In this document: in pieces, positions 54,429 through 63,064 of the stretch | Layout: every line of letters begins with the position of its first letter | How positions within the stretch are numbered: position 1 is the stretch's first letter | Assembly: GCF_020075495.1 (NCBI RefSeq) | Contig: NZ_JABYQT010000001.1 | Span: forward strand, 534,601 to 598,600 | Source: Vreelandella aquamarina | GTDB lineage: Bacteria; Pseudomonadota; Gammaproteobacteria; Pseudomonadales; Halomonadaceae | Direction of reading: 5' to 3' | DNA: 64,000 nucleotides | Position numbers and translations under genes: made by a program | The notes under the pieces: generated by a model | The model's input: only the letters and a program-made list of their open reading frames with translations | Told to the model about the DNA's origin: nothing | Database searches by the model: none

Positions 54429-55490
54429 ATGAAAAAGACACTTTTAGCGACTGCTATCATTGGTGCCCTGGGCGCCTCTGCTGCCGCTCAAGCAGCTACT
54501 GTATATGACCAGGACGGCACCAAGCTGGACATCTACGGTCGTATCGCCATGGGTATCGCCGGTGGCGGCCCCGAGTACAACGATGCTGGTGAAGAAATCG
54601 ACGACGGCGTCGAGTTCAGAGACGTTTCCTCTCGTCTTGGCATGCGCATGAGCCAGGAAGTGACCAGCGACCTGACTGCTTTCGGTCGTCTTGAGTGGCG
54701 TTTCCGTGCGGACGAGCGTCGCAGCGGCGAAGCTTTCCGTGAAACTCGTCAAAGCTACCTCGGTCTGCAAAGCGCCCAGTACGGTACTTTCCAGGCAGGT
54801 AACTTCGACAGCTTCTACAACCAGTTCGTTTCTCTGCCGTTCGATGTCTACATCGACCAAGGCTTCGAGTTCGCTGGTCACCCGAAGCAGTCTCGCGGCG
54901 ACTCTATCGGTTACTACACGCCTGACCTCGAAGGCTTCACTGCCTTCCTGCAGCTGAAACACTACAGCGAACGCGGCGAAATCTCAGGCGTAACTACTAC
55001 TGACGAAGGTTCTGTCATTGCACCGCAAGGTGGTGTTCGTTACGCACAGGGCCCGGTTACTGTAGGTCTGGGTTTTGTTGAAGACGTACAGCGTGGCGGC
55101 GGTAACGGCGAAATGCTGTACGGCCTGATCGGTCAGTACGAGTTCACCGACCAGTTCTCTGCTCGTCTGGGCTATGAGTTCCGTGGCAACGACAGCGACT
55201 ACACACTGCGTGGCGCTAACGACGAAAACGGTTATGACAAAGTTGGTCTGGGTGCTACCTACACCACTGGTCCTTGGGCATTCACCGGCGATTTCTACAA
55301 CATCGAGCGTGACGATGCAGAAACCAGCCGTGCTTGGGCTCTGGGCAGCTACTACAAAGTTTCCAGCGCGTTTGACGTATTCCTGGAAGTTGCTGACGCC
55401 GATGCCGTTAGCCGCATCGACAGCGACACGCGTCTGGGCGACCTGACTGACGACGTATACTGGCTGACAGGCGCTCGTTACCACTTCTAA
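54429..55490 (+). CDS. Gram-negative trimeric porin, highly expressed copy
   Basis: An outer-membrane beta-barrel for passive solute uptake. The signal peptide is probably cleaved after AAAQA (residue 22), and the mature protein begins ATVYDQDGTKLDIYGR. The chain ends in Phe (TGARYHF), the outer-membrane assembly signal, and beta-strands alternate throughout. It is 353 residues. Codons are unlike the neighbours: CGT, GGT, GCT, CTG and ATC dominate, the bias of a very highly expressed gene. A strong terminator follows. Its paralogue lies 234 bases downstream. Confidence 0.93.
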   Translation: MKKTLLATAIIGALGASAAAQAATVYDQDGTKLDIYGRIAMGIAGGGPEYNDAGEEIDDGVEFRDVSSRLGMRMSQEVTSDLTAFGRLEWRFRADERRSGEAFRETRQSYLGLQSAQYGTFQAGNFDSFYNQFVSLPFDVYIDQGFEFAGHPKQSRGDSIGYYTPDLEGFTAFLQLKHYSERGEISGVTTTDEGSVIAPQGGVRYAQGPVTVGLGFVEDVQRGGGNGEMLYGLIGQYEFTDQFSARLGYEFRGNDSDYTLRGANDENGYDKVGLGATYTTGPWAFTGDFYNIERDDAETSRAWALGSYYKVSSAFDVFLEVADADAVSRIDSDTRLGDLTDDVYWLTGARYHF

Positions 55491-55542
55491 GCCTGGCGTT
55501 ACTGCCACGCTTTAAAGGTAACCTGCCTAGCAGACCCAATAG

Positions 55543-55571
55543 AACCGGCCTCTTTTGAGGCCGGTTTTTTA
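55543..55571 (+). terminator. Strong terminator after the first porin
   Basis: AACCGGCCTC and GAGGCCGGTT form a 10-bp stem with a TTTT loop followed by a T-run. Confidence 0.95.
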
Positions 55572-55598
55572 TATCCGCAACTTGCTTATTAGCTTCTT

Positions 55599-55645
55599 TT
55601 AAATGAGAATTGTTTTGTTTTAACACAATTAAGATATGTTATAAT
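55599..55645 (+). promoter_or_regulatory. AT-rich promoter region of the second porin with Fur-like site
   Basis: TATAAT at 55640-55645 is a consensus -10; the -35 is unclear. Upstream, AAATGAGAATTGTTTTG (55601-55617) shares about 11 of 19 positions with a Fur box by eye, and AATTGT/ACAATT form an inverted repeat around it. Iron or other stress control of this porin is possible but unproven. Confidence 0.35.
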
Positions 55646-55724
55646 ATTATATTTATTGCAGGGTTTGTCTCATCCATGCCGCTGCACTTTTTCTCGTTAA
55701 AAAAGCATCAAGGGATCATCAATA

Positions 55725-56756
55725 ATGCAAAAGAAGTTGTTGGCTACGGCTATTGCTGCCACACTATGGATGTCTTCCGCCCAGGCAGCCACCATTTACG
55801 ACCAGGACGGTACCACCATGGACATCTATGGGCGTATCTCCATGGGTATTGCAGGCGGTGGGGCGGATTTTGACAGCCAGGGCAACAAGGTAAGCAAGAG
55901 CGCCGAGTTCGTGGATGTCTACTCGCGTCTTGGTTTTCGCATGAACCATCAGGTCACACCAGATTTAAAAGCGTTAGGGCATCTGGAGTGGCGCTTCTCG
56001 GGTGATGAGCAGAACATCCAGCAGGGTTTCAATGAGCTTCGCAAGAGCTATATCGGTCTGCAGAGCCAGCAGTATGGCACGGTGCTGGCCGGCAGTTTCG
56101 ATAGTGTCTACGCCCAGTTCGTATCGCTCCCCTTCGATGTCTACCAGGACCGCGGCCTGCTGTTCAAATCATCTGGCATTCAGTCGCGGGGCGATTCGCT
56201 CGCTTACTACACGCCAGAGCTCAACGGTTTCACCAGCTTCGTGCAGCTCAAGCACTATAGCGAGCGCGGTTTGACAGCTGACGAGCAGAGCCGTGAAGGC
56301 AGCGTGGTGGCCGCACAGGGTGGGGTGCGCTACCAGCAAGGCCCAGTGACCGTGGGTTTTGGCGCGGTGGAAGATGTAGTGCGCGGTGGCGGTAACGGTG
56401 AAATGCTTTATGGCTTGATTGGTGCCTACAAGTTCTCAGACCTGTTCACCGCACGCCTGGGCTATGAAACTCAGGATGAAAGCAGCGAATACGGTGGCGG
56501 CTTTGACACGGTAGGCCTGGGCGGCTCGATCGCCACGGGCCCCTGGGCGTTCACTGCCGATTACTACAACGTCGAGCGCGAAAACCGCGACAACAGCAAC
56601 GCCTGGGCCGCCGGCGCCTACTACAAGGTGAGTTCGTCGTTTGATGTGCTGCTGGAGCTAGCTGATGGTGATGCCCCGCGTATTGACCGTAGAACGCAGC
56701 TAGGTGAGCTGGGCGACAACGTCTATTGGCTGGTAGGAGCGCGTTATTTATTTTAA
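55725..56756 (+). CDS. Gram-negative trimeric porin, second copy
   Basis: A paralogue of the porin just upstream, sharing YDQDGT, DIYGR and MGIAGGG near the mature start, SYIGLQSQQYGTVLAG-type strands and a C-terminal Phe (VGARYLF). The signal peptide probably ends after SSAQA (residue 21). It is 343 residues. Codon use is ordinary for the region, unlike the first copy, so it is probably expressed less or only under certain conditions. It has its own promoter region and terminator. Confidence 0.93.
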   Translation: MQKKLLATAIAATLWMSSAQAATIYDQDGTTMDIYGRISMGIAGGGADFDSQGNKVSKSAEFVDVYSRLGFRMNHQVTPDLKALGHLEWRFSGDEQNIQQGFNELRKSYIGLQSQQYGTVLAGSFDSVYAQFVSLPFDVYQDRGLLFKSSGIQSRGDSLAYYTPELNGFTSFVQLKHYSERGLTADEQSREGSVVAAQGGVRYQQGPVTVGFGAVEDVVRGGGNGEMLYGLIGAYKFSDLFTARLGYETQDESSEYGGGFDTVGLGGSIATGPWAFTADYYNVERENRDNSNAWAAGAYYKVSSSFDVLLELADGDAPRIDRRTQLGELGDNVYWLVGARYLF

Positions 56757-56796
56757 GTATCACGCCGTGAGAGAATTGTTCAGCTGACTGCTCTTG

Positions 56797-56826
56797 AAAG
56801 CCTTTGCCACCCCGCAAAGGCTTTTT
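56797..56826 (+). terminator. Terminator after the second porin
   Basis: AAAGCCTTTGC and GCAAAGGCTTT form an 11-bp stem around CACCCC, followed by T residues. Confidence 0.9.
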
Positions 56827-57287
56827 ATCATGGCCACAAAAAGCGTATTAAAATTTCGATGAGGTAGCTGCCTTTGATATTGAGAACTTTTTACAATAGC
56901 TAGTATTAGTCAAATTTTATATATAAGCGCTTTGGTACATGCTATTAGGCAGTAGTCAAGCTTTTTAACAGTATAAATATAAACGTACAGGCCAAGCACC
57001 ACGATTGATAAAATATCAGCTACGAATATAATGGACGCTTATCAAGGTGCATACAATGAGCATAATTTATGTGCTGTAAACAAGAAATTTAAACGCCCAT
57101 GTAGAAAAGTGGCTCTAAGTATCTGTCGCTTTTATTCTATTTGCTCATGAGTTATAAGCATCATATAACTCTCTAATCAAACTCATAACCGGTATGGTTG
57201 TAATAGTTAAAATATGCTGGTTCGTAGCTTAAGAAGCTCGTTTTATAGTTTTAGTGGTGGTTAAAAAATGATCAACAGGAGAGCGTA
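56827..57287. other. AT-rich gene-free region before the polysaccharide cluster
   Basis: About 460 bases without a credible gene, much more AT-rich than the DNA to the left, marking the left edge of the polysaccharide island. I see no clear JUMPstart/ops element. A short AGCTT/AAGCT hairpin lies at about 57228-57240. AGGAGA before the ATG at 57288 is a good ribosome site. The operon promoter is presumably here but no pair of boxes stands out. Confidence 0.5.
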
Positions 57288-58061
57288 ATGAGATCAAATA
57301 GCGCAGAAGTAACTAATATGGAAGATCTTACACTAGTGGGTTTTGTTGTAATGGTGTTAAGGCAATGGCGTTTAATGTTGGTTTTTATGTTAGCTATAAT
57401 AATGCTAACAGCAGGAGTCGTTTATTTAAAGCCTGCAAAATACAATTTTACTACTGTGTACAGCGTTGCGTCTTACGAGACTGCTGAAGGGATAAAGCGT
57501 GGACTGGAAACTCCTGACGAAGTTATTGCTAAAATAAGTAATGTCTTTTTGGAGCAAACGCGCAGAAGTTTACTTTCTAAAGAGTCCATCGAGCAATTGC
57601 CATTTGAAACGATGGTAACAAATCCCAGGAATACGCTTTTATTGAGTATCACCAGCAAATCCAGTGAGAAAAATCAGGAGATGATTGAAAGATTTCAAGA
57701 GAATTTAATTGATCTTATCCAACAGGATCAGCAGGCTATTGTTGAATCTCTAACAAATAGTTTGCAATACCAGTTTGAAGCCTACTCACAAGCTCTCGAA
57801 GCTGCACGTGATGCCAATACCGAGCGTGCAAGTGAATTAGAAGCAACTTATATCGAAGCAGTAACTCAGTTAGAACGGCGCATCGCAAGTATAAATGAAG
57901 GTAATTCTACTCAAGTAGCCGTAAGAAGCCTGGAGCCAGTAGGCTTGAGCAAACAGCTCTTGTTAGCCATAGGTTTTTTTCTAGCCTTTCTATTAGCACC
58001 TCTTGCAGCGATCTTCAGCTTGTTTGTAAAAAAAGTTATAGCTGAGTATCGCCTTGGCTAA
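57288..58061 (+). CDS. Wzz-like polysaccharide chain-length regulator
   Basis: A polysaccharide co-polymerase that sets polymer length together with Wzy. Topology is typical: a membrane helix at about residues 30-48, a periplasmic domain with a long coiled coil (about 125-200), and a second helix at about 220-245. It lacks a cytoplasmic tyrosine-kinase domain, so it is of the O-antigen Wzz style. The Pro-rich motif before helix 2 is reduced to SLEPVGLSK. Length 257 residues. It is the first gene of the AT-rich cluster. Confidence 0.85.
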   Translation: MRSNSAEVTNMEDLTLVGFVVMVLRQWRLMLVFMLAIIMLTAGVVYLKPAKYNFTTVYSVASYETAEGIKRGLETPDEVIAKISNVFLEQTRRSLLSKESIEQLPFETMVTNPRNTLLLSITSKSSEKNQEMIERFQENLIDLIQQDQQAIVESLTNSLQYQFEAYSQALEAARDANTERASELEATYIEAVTQLERRIASINEGNSTQVAVRSLEPVGLSKQLLLAIGFFLAFLLAPLAAIFSLFVKKVIAEYRLG

Positions 58062-58088
58062 TAATGCCTGGAAAGGTTGGAGTTGCAA

Positions 58089-59324
58089 ATGGATGTGAAA
58101 CTTAAAAAGTGCTTTAACCTTATCTTACTGGGTTTTTTGCTTTTGTGGCCTGCTGTCGATACTTTGAATGGATATTTCTATTATCAAGATGCTTCATTTG
58201 TCAGTATTTCTGCCCCCTATAAAGCGGTCGGCTTTATTTTTATTGTAATATTGATGCTGCTTTATTACCCATATCGTTTTTTCCAATTCCTTTTGTTAGT
58301 AGCAACTATATCTTTTTGTCTAATCTATCAGATTGCTGTTTATGAAGAGATATCAGAAAGCGTAGCCTGGGCAGTGAGGGGGCTGCTTACAATGGCACTA
58401 CTTCTATACCTGATAAGTGAAAAAGGCGAAAATGTTTTCTGGACCAGGAAAAAAATAGTAAATTTGATGCTGTTCTATTTTTTTGTTATGGCTGTTAATG
58501 TGGCGCTGGGTGTGGCAGGCGTTGGAGAGTCACAGTACGCAGGGGGGATAGGTGGCAAGGGGTTTATTATTGCTGGCAATGAAATGAGCTACTTGATGCT
58601 GGCATCTGCCAGCGTCGTGCTTTTCCATACATCGATAAAGAAAAACGTCTGGATTTTAATAGCTGTGTTCTTGGCGTTTTTCTTGTTTTTTTTAATGAAA
58701 GCTACGAAAGCAGCAATGTTAGGTGTTCTTCTCATATTTTTCTTTAGCCTTGTTTTTAATGGCTTTTTTAAGGTCAAACGGCTACCTGTTATTTATGGCA
58801 CAGGTCTACTAGTGGGGCTTGCGGCATTAGTGCTAGGCTATCAGTTTATACAGTCAACGGGGCTTTTGGATCGAATCCAGTATTTATACAAGCTTCATGA
58901 TGGTTTTTGGGGAGCATTGTTAAGTGGGCGAGTGGCTTTTGTACAAGATGCATTTTACCAGGTGATTAGCCATTTTAACGTTGCTGACGCCGTTTTGGGC
59001 ATTGGAGTCGATGAGCTCCGGCGTATAAGAGGCTCAATTGTAGAAATCGACGTGATTGATGTATTTATAACCTTTGGCCTGGTAGGTCCAATAATATTTT
59101 ATCTTCCATGGATAATGGGGTTATTCTGGTCTGTCGGATTAATGTCGAAAAACTTGAAAAATGGAGCTTGTTTTGTATTGTTACTCCTTACACTGATAGG
59201 AGTCAGCTTGACAGCAGGTCATGTGGTAAACTCAGGCATAGCCTCCAGCGCAACGGCATTTCTCATGTATTACATATATCTTAACAAGAGAGAGAGCGTC
59301 GACTCTCAAAGGAGGAATCCGTGA
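58089..59324 (+). CDS. Wzy-like polysaccharide polymerase
   Basis: A very hydrophobic protein with about 11 membrane helices and a large loop after the middle, in keeping with O-antigen or exopolysaccharide polymerases of the Wzy/WaaL superfamily. Sequence conservation in this group is poor, so the call rests on topology and neighbours. I use the ATG at 58089, preceded by GGAG, and not a TTG at 58077; this gives 411 residues. The stop overlaps the next start as GTGA. Codons are AT-rich. Confidence 0.75.
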   Translation: MDVKLKKCFNLILLGFLLLWPAVDTLNGYFYYQDASFVSISAPYKAVGFIFIVILMLLYYPYRFFQFLLLVATISFCLIYQIAVYEEISESVAWAVRGLLTMALLLYLISEKGENVFWTRKKIVNLMLFYFFVMAVNVALGVAGVGESQYAGGIGGKGFIIAGNEMSYLMLASASVVLFHTSIKKNVWILIAVFLAFFLFFLMKATKAAMLGVLLIFFFSLVFNGFFKVKRLPVIYGTGLLVGLAALVLGYQFIQSTGLLDRIQYLYKLHDGFWGALLSGRVAFVQDAFYQVISHFNVADAVLGIGVDELRRIRGSIVEIDVIDVFITFGLVGPIIFYLPWIMGLFWSVGLMSKNLKNGACFVLLLLTLIGVSLTAGHVVNSGIASSATAFLMYYIYLNKRESVDSQRRNP

Positions 59325-59779
59325 AGATATTGTTAGTAGCTTCGTTTGGCGGCCATTTTATACAGCTCAAAAGGCTGTTCGAGCAAATGCAGAACTTCAT
59401 TAGTGAAAATGTTACGTATGAATTTGCTGTTACTGAGAAAGATATAACAATAAATGGTGCTCCAGCAATTTATTTACCTAATGTTCATCGTGAGAGCGGT
59501 TTGAAAGAAAAGGCAGTCTCTTTTTATAACGCTTATAAAATATTCAAAAAGGTAAAGCCAGATGTTGTCATCTCCACGGGGGCATTGCCCGGCTTGATAA
59601 TGTGTTTTATAGCTAAGCTGTTTGGCAAAAAGGTTATATGGGTTGACAGTATGGCTAACTATCAAAAACTTTCTTTTTCAGGCAGGATTGCTAAGTTTTT
59701 CTGTAGTGTATGCTTGACCCAGTGGGAGCATCTTGCTGAGAACGATAAAAGAGTCACCTACTGGGGGAAGGTTTTATGA
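59321..59779 (+). CDS. Alg14-like glycosyltransferase subunit (PssD/EpsE type)
   Basis: The membrane-associated half of a split GT28-like glycosyltransferase. The N-terminal LLVASFGGHFIQLKRL carries the Gly-Gly-His motif of Alg14 proteins, and VISTGALPG is also typical. The family anchors the catalytic Alg13-like partner to the membrane and binds the lipid-linked acceptor. It starts with GTG after a very strong AAAGGAGG site. Length 152 residues. It overlaps both neighbours by four bases. Confidence 0.88.
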   Translation: MKILLVASFGGHFIQLKRLFEQMQNFISENVTYEFAVTEKDITINGAPAIYLPNVHRESGLKEKAVSFYNAYKIFKKVKPDVVISTGALPGLIMCFIAKLFGKKVIWVDSMANYQKLSFSGRIAKFFCSVCLTQWEHLAENDKRVTYWGKVL

Positions 59780-60279
59780 TTTTCATTACTGTTGGTACGC
59801 AGCTCCCCTTCGACCGCCTTCTGGAATACTTTGCGGATTGGCAAAGTGAGGCGGAGTATAAAGGTAAAGTAGTTGCTCAGGTAGGGCAGGGGAGTCGTTT
59901 TTCCAGCTCTAGTATGGAGATTTATCAAAACTTGTCGAGTGACGAATACTATCACTGGTTTCGCCAAGCAGAAGGAATCGTATCCCATACAGGCATGGGC
60001 AGTATTTTATCGTGCCTGGATTATGGGAAACGAGGTGTTTTCCTGGCGCGTGAATATTCATTATCTGAGCATCGCAACGACCATCAGCTGGATACGACGA
60101 AAGCATTTGAAAATCGATACCCTTCACTGGCTTTCTGTACACAAAAAGAAGCTTTTCATGCCGCCTTGGATGAGCTTGTAAGAGCTAAAGATGAGCCGTT
60201 AGAGCCAGCGCAAAGTGAAAATGGTATGCTAGGCTGTCAGATCGCCGACTATCTAGGGCTTAAAAGGGGTTCCAAGTGA
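59776..60279 (+). CDS. Alg13-like glycosyltransferase subunit (PssE/EpsF type)
   Basis: The catalytic, sugar-nucleotide-binding half of the split glycosyltransferase. It starts MIFITVGTQLPFDRLL, the signature of Alg13-like proteins, and has the donor-binding VSHTGMGSILSCLDYGKRG. With the preceding Alg14-like protein it probably adds the second sugar to the lipid-linked primer. Length 167 residues. It overlaps its partner as ATGA and the next gene as GTGA, so all are translationally coupled. Confidence 0.88.
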   Translation: MIFITVGTQLPFDRLLEYFADWQSEAEYKGKVVAQVGQGSRFSSSSMEIYQNLSSDEYYHWFRQAEGIVSHTGMGSILSCLDYGKRGVFLAREYSLSEHRNDHQLDTTKAFENRYPSLAFCTQKEAFHAALDELVRAKDEPLEPAQSENGMLGCQIADYLGLKRGSK

Positions 60280-61370
60280 AGCGCTTATTGATTTGGACTA
60301 ACATGTATCCTACACAAAGTGCTCCTTTCTATGGCACCTTTGTACGTTCTACAGAGCAAGCATGGAGAAAAACCTTAGGTAGCGAAAACGTAACATTAGT
60401 GGCTATTAAAGAGAAGCCAAAAAGCGCCTTGAATAAGGTTGCTCTCTATGCGCAACTGCTTGTCAGGTGCTCTTTGTCTCTATTTAAAAATCCGGCAGGC
60501 ACATTAATTGAAATACACTATCCTGTCTACTTTTTACCTGTGCTTTGTCTGGCCAAGCTGGTCAGGAAAAAACATTATATCATCATGCGTTTTCATGGGT
60601 CTGATTTAAAAAGGTTAACAAAATCTCGTATTTTCACTGGTTTTTTTAATTTTGTGAAGAGTGATGTCGATCTTTATGCAGTTCCTTCTGAGTATTATCG
60701 TAACAAAGTAAGTAGTGAGCTGAAATTGCCAATTGAACAGGTGATTAAAGTTTATCCTGACTGTGTAGGGGAAGGTTTTTTTGGAAGTGGAGAGAAAGCT
60801 GCTGCATTAGAAAAAACGGTGTTCAATATAGGTTTTGTTTCTCGTTTAGAACCTATGAAAAACTGCCATGAGTTAATTGAGGCGTTTGCCAGTATAAATA
60901 TTTCTGATGCCAGGCTTACTATTGCAGGTGATGGTTCTCAACGACAGTATCTGGAAGCACTTGTAAAAGATCTTGGTTTAAACGACCGAGTTACCTTTTT
61001 AGGCGCAATAGCGCGTGAAAAACTACCCGATATCATGGGAAGCTTTTCTGTTTTTGTTTTCCCATCAATTTCTGAAACGGAAAGCTTTGGGCTAGTGGCT
61101 CTGGAGGCGCTGGCCTGTAGCGTTCCTGTCATTGCTAATGACCGTTTAGAAGCAGCTGCAGAATACCTGATTGAAGGTGAGAATGGCTTTTTTTATGGTG
61201 GTGGCGTGCAAGGTTTGTCCAAAGCTCTTGAGGCTTTCTATCATTTACCTGAGGCAGAAAAGCAGAAGCTATCTTTGCAAGCCAGCCAGGTCCGTCAAAA
61301 GTTCAGCTATGATAATGTTTTTACCGCTGGGGTTAACAAGATCCTAAGCAAGCAACAAGGTAGTGCATAA
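60276..61370 (+). CDS. Family 4 glycosyltransferase
   Basis: A GT-B-fold retaining glycosyltransferase that probably adds a further sugar of the repeat unit at the cytoplasmic side. The C-terminal domain (about residues 180-350) has VSRLEPMKNCHELIEAF and the E-x7-E motif in SETESFGLVALEA. Donor and linkage are unknown. It begins with GTG overlapping the previous stop. Length 364 residues; AT-rich codons like its neighbours. Confidence 0.9.
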   Translation: MKRLLIWTNMYPTQSAPFYGTFVRSTEQAWRKTLGSENVTLVAIKEKPKSALNKVALYAQLLVRCSLSLFKNPAGTLIEIHYPVYFLPVLCLAKLVRKKHYIIMRFHGSDLKRLTKSRIFTGFFNFVKSDVDLYAVPSEYYRNKVSSELKLPIEQVIKVYPDCVGEGFFGSGEKAAALEKTVFNIGFVSRLEPMKNCHELIEAFASINISDARLTIAGDGSQRQYLEALVKDLGLNDRVTFLGAIAREKLPDIMGSFSVFVFPSISETESFGLVALEALACSVPVIANDRLEAAAEYLIEGENGFFYGGGVQGLSKALEAFYHLPEAEKQKLSLQASQVRQKFSYDNVFTAGVNKILSKQQGSA

Positions 61371-61397
61371 AGTTGATGACCAACGAGCAAGAGATGA

Positions 61398-62789
61398 ATG
61401 AATATGGGTAAGCCAAGGACGATGACTTTTTCAGAGCGTTACCCGCCCCAGGTTGTGTTTCCATTCTTCGATGTGTTTTCTATCTTCGTGGGTGGTACAT
61501 TAGCTTACCTGGTACGCTTTGAATCGATATATTTACATGAGCGCTATGTTCTAGCGCTGATATGTATTGCCTTGTTGGTTTTGGTTATTAATAGCATGTC
61601 GGGGAGTTATCAGCGCTGGAGAATTACGCCTATTTACCAGATGCTCGGTAAGTTAATGCTCGTATGGGCAACCGTCGCGATTACAGCCGCATCACTTATA
61701 TATTTTGCACATGCGGCTGAACGCTATTCTCGTCTCTGGGTCGGCATGACACTTGCCATTTCGTTTTTATTAGCCGGCGGTGGGCGTCTGCTTGTGCAGT
61801 TTGGATTGCAGCATATTCGGCTACGGGGAGGTGCGCGCCGCCCTGTATTTCTCGTAGGGCCTGACAATGTAGTGCTTGATGTTGCACAAGGCATACGTAA
61901 TGCATCTTGGGAGGGGCATACCATCGCAGGAGTCGAGCGGCTTCGAGGCCCTTTGACCGAGCATTCCATCAAAAGGATCGTCCAGCGTATCAGTAAGTCG
62001 AATGCCCGTGAGATATGGATATGTGTCCCTCTGGAGATGGGAGAAACCGTCCGCACTCTGTTCTTTGCCTTACGTAACCATACGGCGGAAGTTCGCTTCA
62101 TACCTGCTTTTCAGGATATGCAACTGCTTAATCATCGAATGAGTGAAGTAGCCGGTCATTTCGCCATCGATTTAAGTGTCTCGCCCATGAATGGTATGTC
62201 GCGGTTTATAAAACGGTCAGAAGATATCATTATTGGTTCCTTGATCTCACTGCTGATTTTACCAGTGTGTTTATGTATTGCTATAGCAATAAAGGTAACC
62301 TCTCCAGGTCCCGTTCTTTTCAAGCAGTACCGTGAGGGATCGAATGGCCGGCGTTTCAAAGTTTATAAGTTTCGCTCCATGCATGTGCACAAAGAGACGC
62401 AGGGGAAGGTAACCCAGGCAACAAAAAATGATAGCCGTATAACGCCTTTTGGTGCTTTCTTGAGACGCACGTCATTGGATGAATTGCCGCAGTTCTATAA
62501 TGTTCTGCAAGGCCGTATGTCAATTGTTGGGCCTCGTCCACACGCGCTGGCTCACAATGAGCAGTACAAAGAGCTGGTTGAATCCTATATGCGCCGTCAT
62601 AAGGTAAAACCCGGTATCACGGGCTGGGCTCAGGTAAATGGTCTGCGCGGTGAAACGGATACACTGTACAAAATGCAGCGTCGCGTCGAGCATGACCTTT
62701 GGTACATCGATAACTGGTCACTTTGGCTTGACCTTAAAATTATCTTAATGACTGTTTTTAAAGGTTTTATAAATAAAAATGCCTATTGA
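61398..62789 (+). CDS. Initiating sugar-phosphate transferase (WcaJ/WbaP type)
   Basis: Transfers a sugar 1-phosphate to undecaprenyl phosphate, starting the repeat unit. Four N-terminal membrane helices (about residues 15-120) and a CoA-binding-like domain (about 130-255) precede the catalytic bacterial sugar transferase domain (about 265-463), with SPGPVLFKQYREG, FRSM, SLDELPQFYNVLQG and SIVGPRPHA. The sugar could be glucose, galactose or another hexose; sequence does not decide. ATG at 61398 has a weak GAG site. Length 463 residues. Base composition is less AT-rich than the preceding genes. Confidence 0.92.
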   Translation: MNMGKPRTMTFSERYPPQVVFPFFDVFSIFVGGTLAYLVRFESIYLHERYVLALICIALLVLVINSMSGSYQRWRITPIYQMLGKLMLVWATVAITAASLIYFAHAAERYSRLWVGMTLAISFLLAGGGRLLVQFGLQHIRLRGGARRPVFLVGPDNVVLDVAQGIRNASWEGHTIAGVERLRGPLTEHSIKRIVQRISKSNAREIWICVPLEMGETVRTLFFALRNHTAEVRFIPAFQDMQLLNHRMSEVAGHFAIDLSVSPMNGMSRFIKRSEDIIIGSLISLLILPVCLCIAIAIKVTSPGPVLFKQYREGSNGRRFKVYKFRSMHVHKETQGKVTQATKNDSRITPFGAFLRRTSLDELPQFYNVLQGRMSIVGPRPHALAHNEQYKELVESYMRRHKVKPGITGWAQVNGLRGETDTLYKMQRRVEHDLWYIDNWSLWLDLKIILMTVFKGFINKNAY

Positions 62790-63064
62790 ACCCTGAAGCT
62801 TGTCAACAGCCAGAACCAAGCTTGCTGCTTGGTTCTGGCCGGGAAGTTGGCGAGTGAGGCCAAGGTAAAAATCTTTGAAGAAACAAGGCTCATATGGAGT
62901 AAATGGGTATGCTGAGCTGATTTTTACGCAGTTTTGCCAAACAAACGGGGCATTTTTCAGCCAGGACCTGGGCGCGAGGCGCAATGTGATAAAATGATGC
63001 CTATATGCTGAGCAAGTAAACCCAAGCCTGCTCAGTGCTCTATAGTCATCAGGATTGAGCATCA
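62790..63064. other. Gap with perfect 13-bp hairpin
   Basis: A 275-base gap without a credible gene. At 62809-62839 GCCAGAACCAAGC pairs perfectly with GCTTGGTTCTGGC around TTGCT. No T-run follows, so this is not a typical terminator but could still end or stabilise the cluster transcript. A weaker CTGAGCA/TGCTCAG pair lies at about 63008-63036, before the ligase gene. Confidence 0.55.

Noticed and set aside
56827..57287. JUMPstart/ops element before the polysaccharide cluster
   Set aside because: GGTAGCTG near 56865 resembles part of the motif, but the GGCGGTAGCGT core is absent.
57268..57288. A six-codon frame (MINRRA) ending in TAATG at the Wzz-like start
   Set aside because: Its body contains the ribosome site of the next gene; no evidence of its own translation.
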